Source: an uncultured Flavobacteriaceae bacterium (GTDB taxonomy: Bacteria; Bacteroidota; Bacteroidia; Flavobacteriales; Flavobacteriaceae). From it: 64,000 nucleotides of DNA. The DNA is taken from NCBI GenBank assembly GCA_943789455.1, contig CALSUE010000007.1:124001-188000 (forward strand). Reading direction: 5' to 3'. This document shows, piece by piece, positions 9,593-18,763 of this stretch (positions within the stretch are counted from its first letter, which is position 1; every line of letters begins with the position of its first letter). The position numbers and the translations under genes were made by a program. Below the pieces are notes generated by a model. That model did no database searches and had not been told where the DNA came from. It saw only the letters and a program-made list of their open reading frames with translations.

Positions 9593-10108
9593 TTACTCTT
9601 TAAACCAGCTAGAATATTCTACATAGTTATTTGCAATTCTATCAATTTCGTCAGAAATCAGTTCCTTTGAAATATTTTTAATCTTTTTAGCTGGAACTCC
9701 TGCATAAATAGACCCACTCTCTACATGTGTATTTTTAGTAACTATAGCTCCTGCAGCGATAATTGAATTACTCTCTATCACACAGTCGTCCATAACAATA
9801 CTTCCCATACCTATTAGTACATTATCATGAATTGTGCATCCATGAACTATGGCGTTATGACCTATTGAAACATTGTTACCTATAGTAGTAGGTGATTTCT
9901 TAAATGTAGCATGAATTACTGCGCCATCTTGAATATTTACCTTATTCCCAATTTTTATAAAATGAACATCTCCTCTAATTACAGCATTGAACCAAACACT
10001 ACATTGCTTTCCAATAAAAACCTCCCCAACAATTGTTGCATTTTCAGCGATAAAACAATCATTTGATATCTGAGGATGTTTTCCATTAACAGGTTTAATA
10101 ATTTTCAT
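9593..10108 (-). CDS. Gamma-carbonic anhydrase family protein (left-handed beta helix, 171 aa)
   Basis: The hexapeptide-repeat protein resembles bacterial gamma-carbonic anhydrase homologs (YrdA/PaaY/CaiE group). The zinc-site pattern is visible: GDVHFIKIG, then IQDGAVIHA, then SIGHNAIVHGC, which provides the three expected histidines (the IHA, GHN and VHG positions). Repeated [LIV]-G-x4 turns span residues 10-140 and a short C-terminal helix follows. Whether it hydrates CO2 or is a structural homolog cannot be decided from sequence. No linked pathway genes are adjacent. Confidence 0.88.
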   Translation of the reverse strand: MKIIKPVNGKHPQISNDCFIAENATIVGEVFIGKQCSVWFNAVIRGDVHFIKIGNKVNIQDGAVIHATFKKSPTTIGNNVSIGHNAIVHGCTIHDNVLIGMGSIVMDDCVIESNSIIAAGAIVTKNTHVESGSIYAGVPAKKIKNISKELISDEIDRIANNYVEYSSWFKE

Positions 10109-10179
10109 TTACATCTATTTTAGATTAACAATACCCTTTTTTTTAATTTGGTTAAACAATTAAATAAAGTTGTAGACTT

Positions 10180-11025
10180 TTAGTTAATACGGAGTTTTTG
10201 ACCAATAGAAAGGGTGTTACTAGTTAATGTATTTACTTTTTTTAAATTAGCAACTGTAGTTTCATGTTTTCTAGCAATTGAATACAATGTGTCCCCTTTT
10301 TTTACTTGGTAATATTTTTTAGGTCTTTTTTTTGTTTTAACTTTTGGCTTACGTTGTGTTTTTGAAGTTCCCTTTTTTACTCGCTTCAAATCTTTTTCAC
10401 GAATCTTATCAAATTCATACAACTCATAAGTCTCAATAATTTTAATGAGTTTTTTGGGATAATTTTTATCAGTTGCATAGCCTGCTTTTTTAAGCCCTTT
10501 AGACCAACCTTTGTAATCTGTTTTTCTTAATGTAAACAAACTTGCGTAGCGCCTTCTTCCACTGAGAAATTGAGAATGATCTTCATAAGAACTTTCAACA
10601 TATTTATATTTCCTAAAACATTCTCCTTTTTCATCATCATCATGATAAACTTTAGCTCCTTTCCAACCCGTATGACATTTTATTCCAAAATGATTGTTTG
10701 ACTTAGACGCCAATTGACTCCTTCCGTTACCGGATTCTAATATACCTTGAGCGAGTGTAATACTTGCAGGTACATTGTATTTGTGCATTTCTGAAACCGC
10801 TATAGGAGCATATTTTTTAATGTATTGAAGTGAGTATTTATTTAATGATTTGTTGCTTTTTTGAAGCTTTTTAACATGTTGCACCTGTTGTACCGGTGAT
10901 ACGTTTTTGTATGGACTTTCCGTTATAGTTGCTTTGTTAGTTTTAGGAGTTGAGATTTTTCTACTGGAACTACAACTTGTCAAAAGCAATATAAAAAAAA
11001 CCAAAAAAACTAATTTAATTTTCAT
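10180..11025 (-). CDS. Lipoprotein with glucosaminidase (FlgJ/LytG-like) and LysM domains
   Basis: A predicted peptidoglycan hydrolase that cleaves N-acetylglucosamine linkages. It has a lipoprotein signal with the lipobox ending in C18 (LLLTSC). The glucosaminidase domain spans about 65-200 and includes AQGILESGNGRSQLA with the likely catalytic Glu, SNNHFGIKC, and the YATDKNYPKKL motif. A basic linker follows, and a LysM domain occupies the last 45 residues (YYQVKKGDTLYSIARKHETT). Its ATG directly follows the TAA of the upstream PLP enzyme gene (TAAATG), so the two are coupled. The pair may be only an operon of convenience. Confidence 0.9.
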   Translation of the reverse strand: MKIKLVFLVFFILLLTSCSSSRKISTPKTNKATITESPYKNVSPVQQVQHVKKLQKSNKSLNKYSLQYIKKYAPIAVSEMHKYNVPASITLAQGILESGNGRSQLASKSNNHFGIKCHTGWKGAKVYHDDDEKGECFRKYKYVESSYEDHSQFLSGRRRYASLFTLRKTDYKGWSKGLKKAGYATDKNYPKKLIKIIETYELYEFDKIREKDLKRVKKGTSKTQRKPKVKTKKRPKKYYQVKKGDTLYSIARKHETTVANLKKVNTLTSNTLSIGQKLRIN

Positions 11026-11964
11026 TTATAGTATTTTTAAATCACTGAATTTACTTTTCAACCTGTGGTTAAAACCCTCAATTCCTTGAAGACCTCCTGA
11101 ATGAATGATTAGTATCTTACTCCCTTTAGGAAATGTGTTTTTTTTTATCATATCTAAAATTCCAAACATCATTTTTCCAGTATAAATTGGATCTAAGGGA
11201 ATTTTAGTATCTTTTTTAAATTGATTGATATAGTGAATTAACTCTTTATTGTATTTACCGTATCCTCCAAAGTGATAGTCTTTTATTAACTCCCAATTAT
11301 TATTTTTATTTGATATGTTTAAAATATCATTTTCTAAAAAATTTCCTTTTAAGGCAGGAAAACCCAAAACTTTCTGGTGTGCTTTTGCACTATTTATGAT
11401 TCCAGAAATGGTTCCGCCAGTTCCCACACACACACAAATATAATCAAACTGATGGTCTTCCGTTGATAAAATTTCTTCACACCCTTTTACAGCTAAACTA
11501 TTAGTTCCTCCTTCCGGAATGGAATAAAAATCTCCATATTTTTTTTGAAGAATTTCTGTAAACTCAATTGAAGTTTTATTCCTGTAGGTTTCTCTAGTTA
11601 CAAATTCAAACTGCATACCACGTTCGGAAGCGTTTCTTAACGTAGAGTTTGTAGCGAGTGTTTTTTCTATATTATTTCCTAACTCATCTCCTCTAATAAT
11701 GCCAATTGTTTTAAACCCTGTTAATTCTCCTGCTACTGCTGTAGCTAAAATATGATTAGAAAATGCGCCTCCAAAAGTTAACAATGTTGTTTTCTTTTGT
11801 TCTATCGCTTTTTGAAGGTTGTATTTTAATTTTCTGAATTTATTTCCAGATACTAAAGGATGAATTTGATCTTCTCTTTTTATAAAAAGTTGGTAATTGT
11901 TAGCTTCAAGTTCCGGAAGAACAATGTGTTGATTTTTACTTTGTATTTGAGAATTAAAATTCAT
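11026..11964 (-). CDS. PLP-dependent ACC deaminase / D-cysteine desulfhydrase family enzyme
   Basis: A 312-aa fold-type II PLP enzyme. The Schiff-base lysine lies in SGNKFRKLKYNL (near residue 41-45), the phosphate loop is probably CVGTGGTISGI near residue 168, and FGGAFSNHILA matches the family substrate loop. It could degrade 1-aminocyclopropane-1-carboxylate or D-cysteine to 2-oxoacid, ammonia and (for Cys) H2S. Flavobacterial members are commonly annotated as ACC deaminase without proof. It is coupled to the glucosaminidase gene. Confidence 0.85.
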   Translation of the reverse strand: MNFNSQIQSKNQHIVLPELEANNYQLFIKREDQIHPLVSGNKFRKLKYNLQKAIEQKKTTLLTFGGAFSNHILATAVAGELTGFKTIGIIRGDELGNNIEKTLATNSTLRNASERGMQFEFVTRETYRNKTSIEFTEILQKKYGDFYSIPEGGTNSLAVKGCEEILSTEDHQFDYICVCVGTGGTISGIINSAKAHQKVLGFPALKGNFLENDILNISNKNNNWELIKDYHFGGYGKYNKELIHYINQFKKDTKIPLDPIYTGKMMFGILDMIKKNTFPKGSKILIIHSGGLQGIEGFNHRLKSKFSDLKIL

Positions 11965-11983
11965 AATTAATCATCACAACAAG

Positions 11984-13903
11984 TTATGAAAATTTTTCAA
12001 TCTCTTCCTCCACTAACTCCCAATCAGACATTAAAGATTCTAGTTGGGCTTTTTTAGTTTTATAATTTTCAAAGAAATTTGGTTGGCTAGACACCTCATC
12101 ATAATTTTCTGCTAAAGCCAAGTCTATTTTTGTAATTTCTGTTTCTAAATCACTAATTTGAGTCTCAATTTTAGAGCGTTTGTTTTTCAATTTTCTAAGC
12201 TCTTTCTCTTGGTCTCTTGACAACTGATGTGCGTCATCTTTTGAGGTATCCTTTTTAGCTTTAACTACCGTTCTCTTTTCGGCTTCACGAAGATTTTCCA
12301 TTTTATGTTGCTCCAAAAAATATTCTATATCTCCAAGGTATTCTTTAATCACTTTATCTTTAAAACCGAAAACTGTTGAAGTTAAACCTTGTAAAAAATC
12401 TCTATCATGAGATACTAAAATTAGGGTCCCATTAAATTGTTTTAATGCCTCCTTTAATACATTTTTAGAAGCTATATCAAGGTGATTTGTTGGCTCATCC
12501 ATGATTAAAACATTAAAAGGTGATAGTAATAATTTACATAATGCTAAACGATTCCTTTCTCCTCCAGAAAGTACTTTAGCCTTTTTATCTACTGCATCTC
12601 CACCAAATAAAAATGCACCTAACATGTCTCTAACACGTATCCTATTTCCATCTGTAGCCGCATCTTCCATAATCTCTAGAACCGTTTTTTCAGGGGGGAG
12701 ATGTTCAGATTGATTTTGAGCAAAATATCCTATTTCTACATTATGACCAAGTTTTAAGTGACCTTCAAAAGGAATTTCACCTACCATCATTTTTGCTAAG
12801 GTAGATTTCCCTTGTCCGTTTTGACCAACAAATGCGATTTTACTGTTTCTTTCTATTAAAAGATCTACATTTTCAAGAACATGATTATCTCCATAACTTT
12901 TACTTATTTTGTCAGCTTCAACAACTACCTTACCTGGTTCTTTTGATATAGCAAAACGAACATTCATGGCGGCATTATCATCTTGATCAACTTCAATAAG
13001 CTCTACTTTGTCTAGTTGTTTCATTAATGATTGTGCCATTGAAGCCTTACTTGCTTTTGCTTTAAATTTATTAATCAGCAACTGCTTTTGTTTGATTTCT
13101 TTTTCTTGATTTTTTTGTGCTTGCAATTGTTTTTCCTTGATTTCTCCTCTTAAAAGCAGAAACTGAGAGTAGGGTTTCTTGTAGTCATAAATTTGTCCTA
13201 AAGAAATTTCAATAGTTCTATTCGTAACATTATCTAAGAACATTTTATCATGAGATACTAATACAATTGCTCCAGCATATGATTTTAAAAAGTTTTCTAA
13301 CCATATAATAGATTCAATATCTAAGTGATTGGTAGGTTCATCTAAAAGAAGAATATCGTTATTTTGTAATAAAAGCTTCGCTAATTCAATTCTCATTCTC
13401 CATCCTCCTGAAAAAGTATCTGTAAGTTTATCAAAGTCTTCTCTTTGAAACCCTAATCCTTGTAATATTTTCTCAGTATCTCCCTTGTAATTATAACCTC
13501 CTAGCAATTCATAGCGCTCAGTTAAATCAGTTAAGTCTATTATTAATTGGCTGTATATTTCACTTTCATAATCTGTTCTTGTTGCCAATTGTTCATTTAT
13601 AGCCTCTAATTTTAGTTCAATTTCTTTAATTTCTTCAAATGCTTGATAGGCTTCCTCTAAAATAGTTCTCCCTTGAACAAAATCTATATCTTGACGTAAG
13701 AAACCTATTTGAATATCTTTATCAAATGCCATAGTACCAGCACTACTTTCAATATCTTTTGATAGTACTTTTAATAAGGTAGATTTCCCTGCTCCATTTT
13801 TACCTATTAATCCTATTCTGTCTCCTTTGTTTAATTTAAAAGTTATCCCTGAAAACAAATCTGACCCCATAAAAGAGACCGTTAAGTTATGTACGTTAAG
13901 CAT
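11984..13903 (-). CDS. ABC-F family ATPase (Uup/YdiF-like)
   Basis: A 639-aa soluble protein with two ABC domains and no membrane segments, typical of ABC-F translation factors that bind the ribosome. Domain 1 has Walker A GKNGAGKST near residue 36, signature FSGGWRMR and Walker B ILLLDEPTNHLD. Domain 2 has GQNGQGKST, signature LSGGERNR and VLIMDEPTNHLD. Between them is the charged coiled linker (about 240-300), and the C terminus (about 545-639) is a coiled coil, as in Uup. The exact ABC-F subgroup is not assigned. A TAGTTTTG box on the minus strand at 13928-13935 could be its promoter, although no TTG lies at the right distance. Confidence 0.93.
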   Translation of the reverse strand: MLNVHNLTVSFMGSDLFSGITFKLNKGDRIGLIGKNGAGKSTLLKVLSKDIESSAGTMAFDKDIQIGFLRQDIDFVQGRTILEEAYQAFEEIKEIELKLEAINEQLATRTDYESEIYSQLIIDLTDLTERYELLGGYNYKGDTEKILQGLGFQREDFDKLTDTFSGGWRMRIELAKLLLQNNDILLLDEPTNHLDIESIIWLENFLKSYAGAIVLVSHDKMFLDNVTNRTIEISLGQIYDYKKPYSQFLLLRGEIKEKQLQAQKNQEKEIKQKQLLINKFKAKASKASMAQSLMKQLDKVELIEVDQDDNAAMNVRFAISKEPGKVVVEADKISKSYGDNHVLENVDLLIERNSKIAFVGQNGQGKSTLAKMMVGEIPFEGHLKLGHNVEIGYFAQNQSEHLPPEKTVLEIMEDAATDGNRIRVRDMLGAFLFGGDAVDKKAKVLSGGERNRLALCKLLLSPFNVLIMDEPTNHLDIASKNVLKEALKQFNGTLILVSHDRDFLQGLTSTVFGFKDKVIKEYLGDIEYFLEQHKMENLREAEKRTVVKAKKDTSKDDAHQLSRDQEKELRKLKNKRSKIETQISDLETEITKIDLALAENYDEVSSQPNFFENYKTKKAQLESLMSDWELVEEEIEKFS

Positions 13904-14112
13904 TAATTTTTATTGTTTTTTCTGATGCAAAACTAGGTAAAAAAAGAATACAATTGATTTACAAAATTTCAATGTTTTAATAGATTTTCTAATTTGCAGT
14001 ACTCGCTAAATATTTATAGATAATTGTAGTGAGTAGAATAGTGCTAATTTATTTTCTATTTGAGTATTTTTACACCATAAGAACTCATATAACTTTCATT
14101 ATTAAAATCTTA

Positions 14113-14481
14113 ATGTTAAAAAAAGGATCTAAAATCTACAGTATTTTAGGAGGAAAATGTCCAAGATGTCATGAAGGGAATTTTTTCAAGCACGCTTTTA
14201 CAATGAATATTTTTAAAGTAAACAAAATTGAAAAAAAATGCTCAAAATGCGATCTTAAATATATGATTGAACCCGCTTTCTATTTTGGTGCATTGTATGT
14301 AAGTTATGGAATAACTGTGGCAATATGTATTGTAACTTTTATTATCTCAAAAATAATATTTGATTTAGCGCTTCTTTCTTCATTTATTGCAGTTTTTATA
14401 GTTTTAATCCTATTTATACCTGTAAATCTTAGGCTTTCAAGAATCCTATGGATAAATATGTTTATTAATTATAAACCCTAG
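14113..14481 (+). CDS. DUF983 family zinc-ribbon membrane protein (122 aa)
   Basis: The protein begins with MLKKGSKIYSILGGKCPRC, the usual DUF983 N terminus, so I set the start at 14113 instead of an upstream ATG at 14029 that would add 28 hydrophobic residues not typical of the family. Two CxxC pairs (CPRC and CSKC) form a likely zinc ribbon, and two hydrophobic segments follow (about 58-80 and 86-108). The function is unknown for the family. It is convergent with the FAD oxidoreductase gene, only 5 bases apart at the stops. Confidence 0.8.
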   Translation: MLKKGSKIYSILGGKCPRCHEGNFFKHAFTMNIFKVNKIEKKCSKCDLKYMIEPAFYFGALYVSYGITVAICIVTFIISKIIFDLALLSSFIAVFIVLILFIPVNLRLSRILWINMFINYKP

Positions 14482-14486
14482 GTTTT

Positions 14487-15527
14487 TTAATTAAACCTCT
14501 TGATGTCTATTTCAGGATCTAGCTCCATACCAAATTCTATATGCTGAAATAAATTTTTAGCTACTGTAGGAGCTATCATTACTCCACGAGTTCCTAAGCC
14601 ATTTAAAACATTTAATTGTTTGTGATTAGCATGTACACCAGCTAATGGTTTTCTGTCTTTTACAGCGGGTCTTATGCCTGCAGACTGCGAAACTATAGTG
14701 TAAGGAACAGTAATTACTTTTTTAAGTTTTTTAACCAACTCATCTTTTCCTTCAATTGAAGGTATAGAGGTTTTATCTTTATGATTAAAAGTTGCACCAA
14801 CTTTGTAACGATTATTCCCTAAGGGTAACACAAATAAAGTTGACTTTAATAAGAAATCAATTTCTAATTTTGGTGCATGAATTGTAAGAATTTCACCCTT
14901 AACCTCCTCTAAAGGGAGCTCATTAAAATAAGGATTCTTTTTTAAACCAAAACCTTCACAAAAAACAATTTTATCTGATGTAAAATTTTGATAGGTAACC
15001 GAGTCTTGATGAAAACAAATATCATGATGATGAAATTCTTCAAAACAAATCCAATTATTCTCAAGTAAATAATTCCTGTAGCTTCTAACAAGCTTATGGG
15101 TATCTATTCTTCCTCCTTCTTTTACATTTCCAAAATAGTGTTCTCCTACAACTCCATCGTATGTTTTTTTATCTAATTTATCATCTAAAAATGGTGCTAC
15201 CGTTGGTTTGTCAAAGGCAGAAAACCAGTTATTTTGATCCTCTAAAGATTTGAATGCTTTTTTTATGACGAATTTTTGATCTAAAGTTGTACTAAACTTT
15301 TTTTCTAGATGTTCGTAAAAAGGAAGTGCAATTGCTAATTGTTCTTTGGCGTTCCAAACGGGGGAAAACCGTTTTAAAATAACAGGGTTATAAACACCAC
15401 CGGCAACTAAAGACGAAGTTTGAGAATCGTCTTCAAAAACTATAAAACTTTTGTTTGCTTTGATTAATTCTTCAACAAAAGCTAAACCTGCTAATCCTAA
15501 ACCAACAATAATATAATCTACTTTCAC
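14487..15527 (-). CDS. FAD-dependent oxidoreductase (DAO/glycine oxidase-like fold)
   Basis: A 346-aa cytoplasmic flavoprotein. The N-terminal dinucleotide-binding motif is VGLGLAGLAFVEELI (GxGxxG), followed by the acidic end FEDD. The C-terminal part has a second FAD contact, GLGTRGVMIAPTVA. The family is the D-amino-acid oxidase-like group. The substrate cannot be named. It lies downstream of gldN on the same strand but behind a good hairpin terminator at 15553-15586, so it is probably outside the gld transcript. In flavobacteria such a gene often sits next to gldKLMN. Confidence 0.85.
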   Translation of the reverse strand: MKVDYIIVGLGLAGLAFVEELIKANKSFIVFEDDSQTSSLVAGGVYNPVILKRFSPVWNAKEQLAIALPFYEHLEKKFSTTLDQKFVIKKAFKSLEDQNNWFSAFDKPTVAPFLDDKLDKKTYDGVVGEHYFGNVKEGGRIDTHKLVRSYRNYLLENNWICFEEFHHHDICFHQDSVTYQNFTSDKIVFCEGFGLKKNPYFNELPLEEVKGEILTIHAPKLEIDFLLKSTLFVLPLGNNRYKVGATFNHKDKTSIPSIEGKDELVKKLKKVITVPYTIVSQSAGIRPAVKDRKPLAGVHANHKQLNVLNGLGTRGVMIAPTVAKNLFQHIEFGMELDPEIDIKRFN

Positions 15528-15552
15528 AGTTCAAAAATAGTCTTTTACAATA

Positions 15553-15586
15553 AAAAAGCGTTTCGAATATCGAAACGCTTTTTATA
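15553..15586. terminator. Rho-independent terminator after gldN
   Basis: AAAAAGCGTTTCG-ATAT-CGAAACGCTTTTT. The 13-base arms pair perfectly and the hairpin is flanked by A and T runs. It ends the gldKLMN unit on the minus strand. Confidence 0.85.
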
Positions 15587-15606
15587 ATTTTTTATACTAA
15601 TGAAAT

Positions 15607-16464
15607 TTAATAATTCCACATATCAATTTCCTTGTTTCGAATAGACTCTTTTATTCTGTCGGCTTCGAGTAACTGAAATAAAGCATTTCCTCTAATGTAG
15701 TCTGCAATTTTTCTGTTCCCATAGACATTTTCTTCTCTAACGATTACAGAATTAAATCTTCGAGCATTTAACAGATGGTCATAAGAAATGGGCTGAGAAA
15801 CATTCTTTGGATTAAAAACTTTGGAGTCATGGAGTATATCTCTAGTTTCTGGGTAAAAAACCCAAAACAATTCATATAATTCTTCATCTTCAATATCTGG
15901 CAAACCAAGAGTTAAAACATCCTTACCCATAGGGGCTAATGCTAATAATCTGTATTTTAATTCTCCTAAACGTTTGTCAAAATACCACATTCCTTTCATC
16001 ATATATCCCTCAATATCTTGTGTTTTTATTCTAAAAGTATCAGAATAATCTCCATTTAATCTAACGTTAACTAATTTTTCATCAATTTCTGCACCTGTGA
16101 TTTTAGAAGTGAAGAATGAATCAGAATACACATTTTTTATAGATCCTTTTCTAATTCCTCTCAAGAGCGTATCAAATAATGAGCGTCTATCGCTTGAAAT
16201 ATTAGAGGTGTCAATAGGAAAATAATACGGAAGATTTATCTTTTGATTCAAATCTACAAACTCCCATACTACTTTAGACCAAAGAATATCGCGTTCGTCT
16301 ATATAGCCATAAGCTAGAGGTTCGTCATTATCTGCGGCAATTCTCGCATCGGTTTGTTTTCCAATTTCTTCTACCTTAGTTGCATTTAATATATTGGCCT
16401 GAGCACATACATAACTTGTAGCTAATAATGAAAAAATAACTGTATAAAAATGCTTCCTAATCAT
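15607..16464 (-). CDS. gldN: Gliding motility / T9SS protein GldN
   Basis: A periplasmic T9SS component (PorN homolog) that works with GldK in the ring associated with the outer membrane. A Sec signal peptide (residues 1-21, ending in CAQ) precedes a 264-residue mature region without further membrane segments. The gene order K-L-M-N on one strand and short gaps (19 bases after gldM) make the assignment firm. The sequence contains the typical GldN features YGYIDERDILWSKVVWE near residue 53 and DIEDEELYELFWVFYPE near 190. Confidence 0.95.
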   Translation of the reverse strand: MIRKHFYTVIFSLLATSYVCAQANILNATKVEEIGKQTDARIAADNDEPLAYGYIDERDILWSKVVWEFVDLNQKINLPYYFPIDTSNISSDRRSLFDTLLRGIRKGSIKNVYSDSFFTSKITGAEIDEKLVNVRLNGDYSDTFRIKTQDIEGYMMKGMWYFDKRLGELKYRLLALAPMGKDVLTLGLPDIEDEELYELFWVFYPETRDILHDSKVFNPKNVSQPISYDHLLNARRFNSVIVREENVYGNRKIADYIRGNALFQLLEADRIKESIRNKEIDMWNY

Positions 16465-16483
16465 ACTATAATATTTAATTCTT

Positions 16484-18043
16484 CTAATTTGTAATCGATA
16501 TACTTACAGGTAATACTTTCTTAATTCTGGTCCCTTTTAATTTCTCAAAAGCTTGAATATCAAAAATTGTAACTAAATCTCCTCTTCTCGCTTTTGCTAA
16601 AGCTTTTTTAGCTCTAGAATCTAATTTATCACCAGTAACTTTAACTGCCAACTGTCCAGGAACTTTAATCGTAAACCCTTTAACTATTAATTGCAGGTCA
16701 AATACAAAATCTGGGAGGGCTGCTCCGATAGGAACGTTATTGAGACTAGATTTAGGCATTGGAACGATACCAAAATCGCTTCTAACGGTTCCTGCTGCTG
16801 CTGGAATGTCTTTAATTCTAAACGTTTTGGGTGTGTTAATTATTTTTCCATTACTTAATTTAGCTGATACATTAATTTTTACTTCTTTTCCACTTCCAGG
16901 ATTTAAGATGTATTTTCCTAAACCTGTTCTTTTTAATTTATTGTTTCCTGGAACACTTGATGTAATGTCCTTATCTCCAACACCTGGAACAGATATTGAG
17001 ATTGGGTTGTCTAACCCTCTATAAACCACATTCATCTTGTCTGCAGAAATAACCGCTTCGCTAGGCAAAGCAATTACCGAATATTTGCTTTCAAAAGATA
17101 CCGGAACTGGCTCTCCGTCTTGCATAAATGTAATCGTTCCTTTGATGTTGTTAGTTCCTACATTTCCTGCAGGAATATCAACCATAACTTGTCCATCTTT
17201 TACTTTATCAGTTGCGTCTCTACCATTTAAAATAACTTCCGTTGGTACTAAGGTAGCATCATAACGCCCTAAAACAACTTTCCCTTCAACTCGCTCACCA
17301 GCAAAATAAGCTGTTTTTTCAAGAGCCACAATACCCTTATAGTTCGTCAAAGAAACTTCCGTTTCTAATTGACCCCCGAGAAGATTCGTATAAATCTCTG
17401 CCTCTGTATTTTTTACATCTCCTTGAATTTGTGTCATATTTGCCAGTGAGGTAATCATTGGCATTCCTTCATATCTACTTTTTATCCAAGGAATTTTTGG
17501 AGAGCCTTCGTCTATTGATGGCACAGAGTCTGTATTGAATCTTTTTTTAATATTTCTTAATAAATCTGGATTTGCATCAGTTCCAAGGATAGACAAGAGG
17601 TTATTTCTGTAGGAATTGATACTGCCAATAAATTCTTCACCTTGTTCTGTTAATCCTTCTCCTTTAAAAAATAGTTCATCAAGTCTATCTCCATTACTCA
17701 TAGACTCATAATTGGTTTTGTCTTCTTCATCTGTATCAGACAAAATAGAGTCCTTTAAAGCACTCATGTAAACAAATAAATCTTCTGAGAGTTTATTAAT
17801 TTCTTGTGCTTTTGTATTTAAGTCTGCAAACTTATCGGGTTGATCGGTTGCCTTTGTATTTAAACTTGATAAAATATTATCAATATTTGTGGAAGATGCA
17901 ACATTTGCATCTTCAATTTTTTCTTTCATAAAACCAAACGATGATAATACCTTTTTATCCATTTGCATTGCTAACATTGCAATGAAAATTAGATACATTA
18001 AGTTAATCATCTTTTGCCTTGGGGATAATTTTCCTCCTGCCAT
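16484..18043 (-). CDS. gldM: Gliding motility / T9SS motor protein GldM
   Basis: GldM forms the rotary T9SS/gliding motor with GldL and reaches across the periplasm. The start MAGGKLSPRQKMINLMYL leads straight into a single transmembrane helix (about 12-27), after which 490 residues lie in the periplasm. The central helical part (about 45-200) and the Ig-like domains rich in beta structure (about 220-519) agree with published GldM/PorM architecture. Length 519 is usual. It follows gldL by 37 bases and precedes gldN by 19 bases in one operon. Confidence 0.95.
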   Translation of the reverse strand: MAGGKLSPRQKMINLMYLIFIAMLAMQMDKKVLSSFGFMKEKIEDANVASSTNIDNILSSLNTKATDQPDKFADLNTKAQEINKLSEDLFVYMSALKDSILSDTDEEDKTNYESMSNGDRLDELFFKGEGLTEQGEEFIGSINSYRNNLLSILGTDANPDLLRNIKKRFNTDSVPSIDEGSPKIPWIKSRYEGMPMITSLANMTQIQGDVKNTEAEIYTNLLGGQLETEVSLTNYKGIVALEKTAYFAGERVEGKVVLGRYDATLVPTEVILNGRDATDKVKDGQVMVDIPAGNVGTNNIKGTITFMQDGEPVPVSFESKYSVIALPSEAVISADKMNVVYRGLDNPISISVPGVGDKDITSSVPGNNKLKRTGLGKYILNPGSGKEVKINVSAKLSNGKIINTPKTFRIKDIPAAAGTVRSDFGIVPMPKSSLNNVPIGAALPDFVFDLQLIVKGFTIKVPGQLAVKVTGDKLDSRAKKALAKARRGDLVTIFDIQAFEKLKGTRIKKVLPVSISITN

Positions 18044-18080
18044 ATGAATTAGTTTTTTAAATTATTAATGGATGAACTAA

Positions 18081-18707
18081 TTATTTACTAGACATTGCAG
18101 AAAGCATTCCTCCATAAACTCCGTTTAGAGATGAAAGGTTACTTGCCAATGATTCCATTTGTTCTTTTAAACGTTCGGAATTTTCAACCATAGCGTTATT
18201 TAATTCAGATTGTTTGTTAGAATTTTCCATTTGAACTTGGTATAATCCATTAAGAGATTCCATTTGTGTAGCTGCTAACTCTACTTGTTCGTTATATTTT
18301 GCTGTAGAAGAAATAGACTCTGATGCAACACTTAATCCTTCGGCTGCCGTATGGAAACTTTTTATACTATTTCCTAAATTCGTCATTAATTGAGTATCTA
18401 CTTGTGCTTCCTGTAATAAGTTATCTAATTTTTGAGATAACATCCCGTTAACTCCTGCTCCTTCACTATCTGCGTCTCCAAGTTCTGGATATACCTTAGT
18501 CCAATCTAAATCTTCTTCAACAGGCTCAAATGCTGATACAAAAAATACCGCCGCTTCAACAGCCATACCTATGGTTAGCATTATACCCCCACTTATAGGG
18601 CCAATTGAAAAATGTTGAATTTTAAATAAAGCTCCTAATATTACAATAGCGGCTCCGATTCCGTAAGCCATATTAAAAAGTTTCTTAGTTGATTTTGATT
18701 GTGCCAT
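18081..18707 (-). CDS. gldL: Gliding motility / T9SS motor protein GldL
   Basis: An inner-membrane motor component thought to couple the proton gradient to GldM rotation. Two transmembrane helices lie at about residues 10-30 and 35-57 (FNMAYGIGAAIVILGALFK and IGPISGGIMLTIGMAVEAAVF). The second contains the membrane-embedded Glu (MAVEAAV) that has been discussed as a proton-carrying residue in GldL. The cytoplasmic tail (about 70-208) is helical with heptad-like spacing. Length 208 is normal. Confidence 0.95.
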   Translation of the reverse strand: MAQSKSTKKLFNMAYGIGAAIVILGALFKIQHFSIGPISGGIMLTIGMAVEAAVFFVSAFEPVEEDLDWTKVYPELGDADSEGAGVNGMLSQKLDNLLQEAQVDTQLMTNLGNSIKSFHTAAEGLSVASESISSTAKYNEQVELAATQMESLNGLYQVQMENSNKQSELNNAMVENSERLKEQMESLASNLSSLNGVYGGMLSAMSSK

Positions 18708-18727
18708 AATTTTTTTTTGATTTTTTG

Positions 18728-18763
18728 ATTAATTAATTAATTAATTATTTGTTTGTTTGTTTG
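18728..18763. repeat. Two adjoining tetranucleotide repeats across the gldK stop codon
   Basis: Five ATTA units (18728-18747) are followed by four TTTG units (18748-18763). The TTTG part encodes the last residues of GldK (NKQTN) and the ATTA part covers the stop codon and the gap before gldL. Confidence 0.9.

Noticed and set aside
14473..14488. Small AAACC-CTA-GGTTT stem between DUF983 and FAD oxidoreductase genes as terminator
   Set aside because: Only five pairs, too weak to list.
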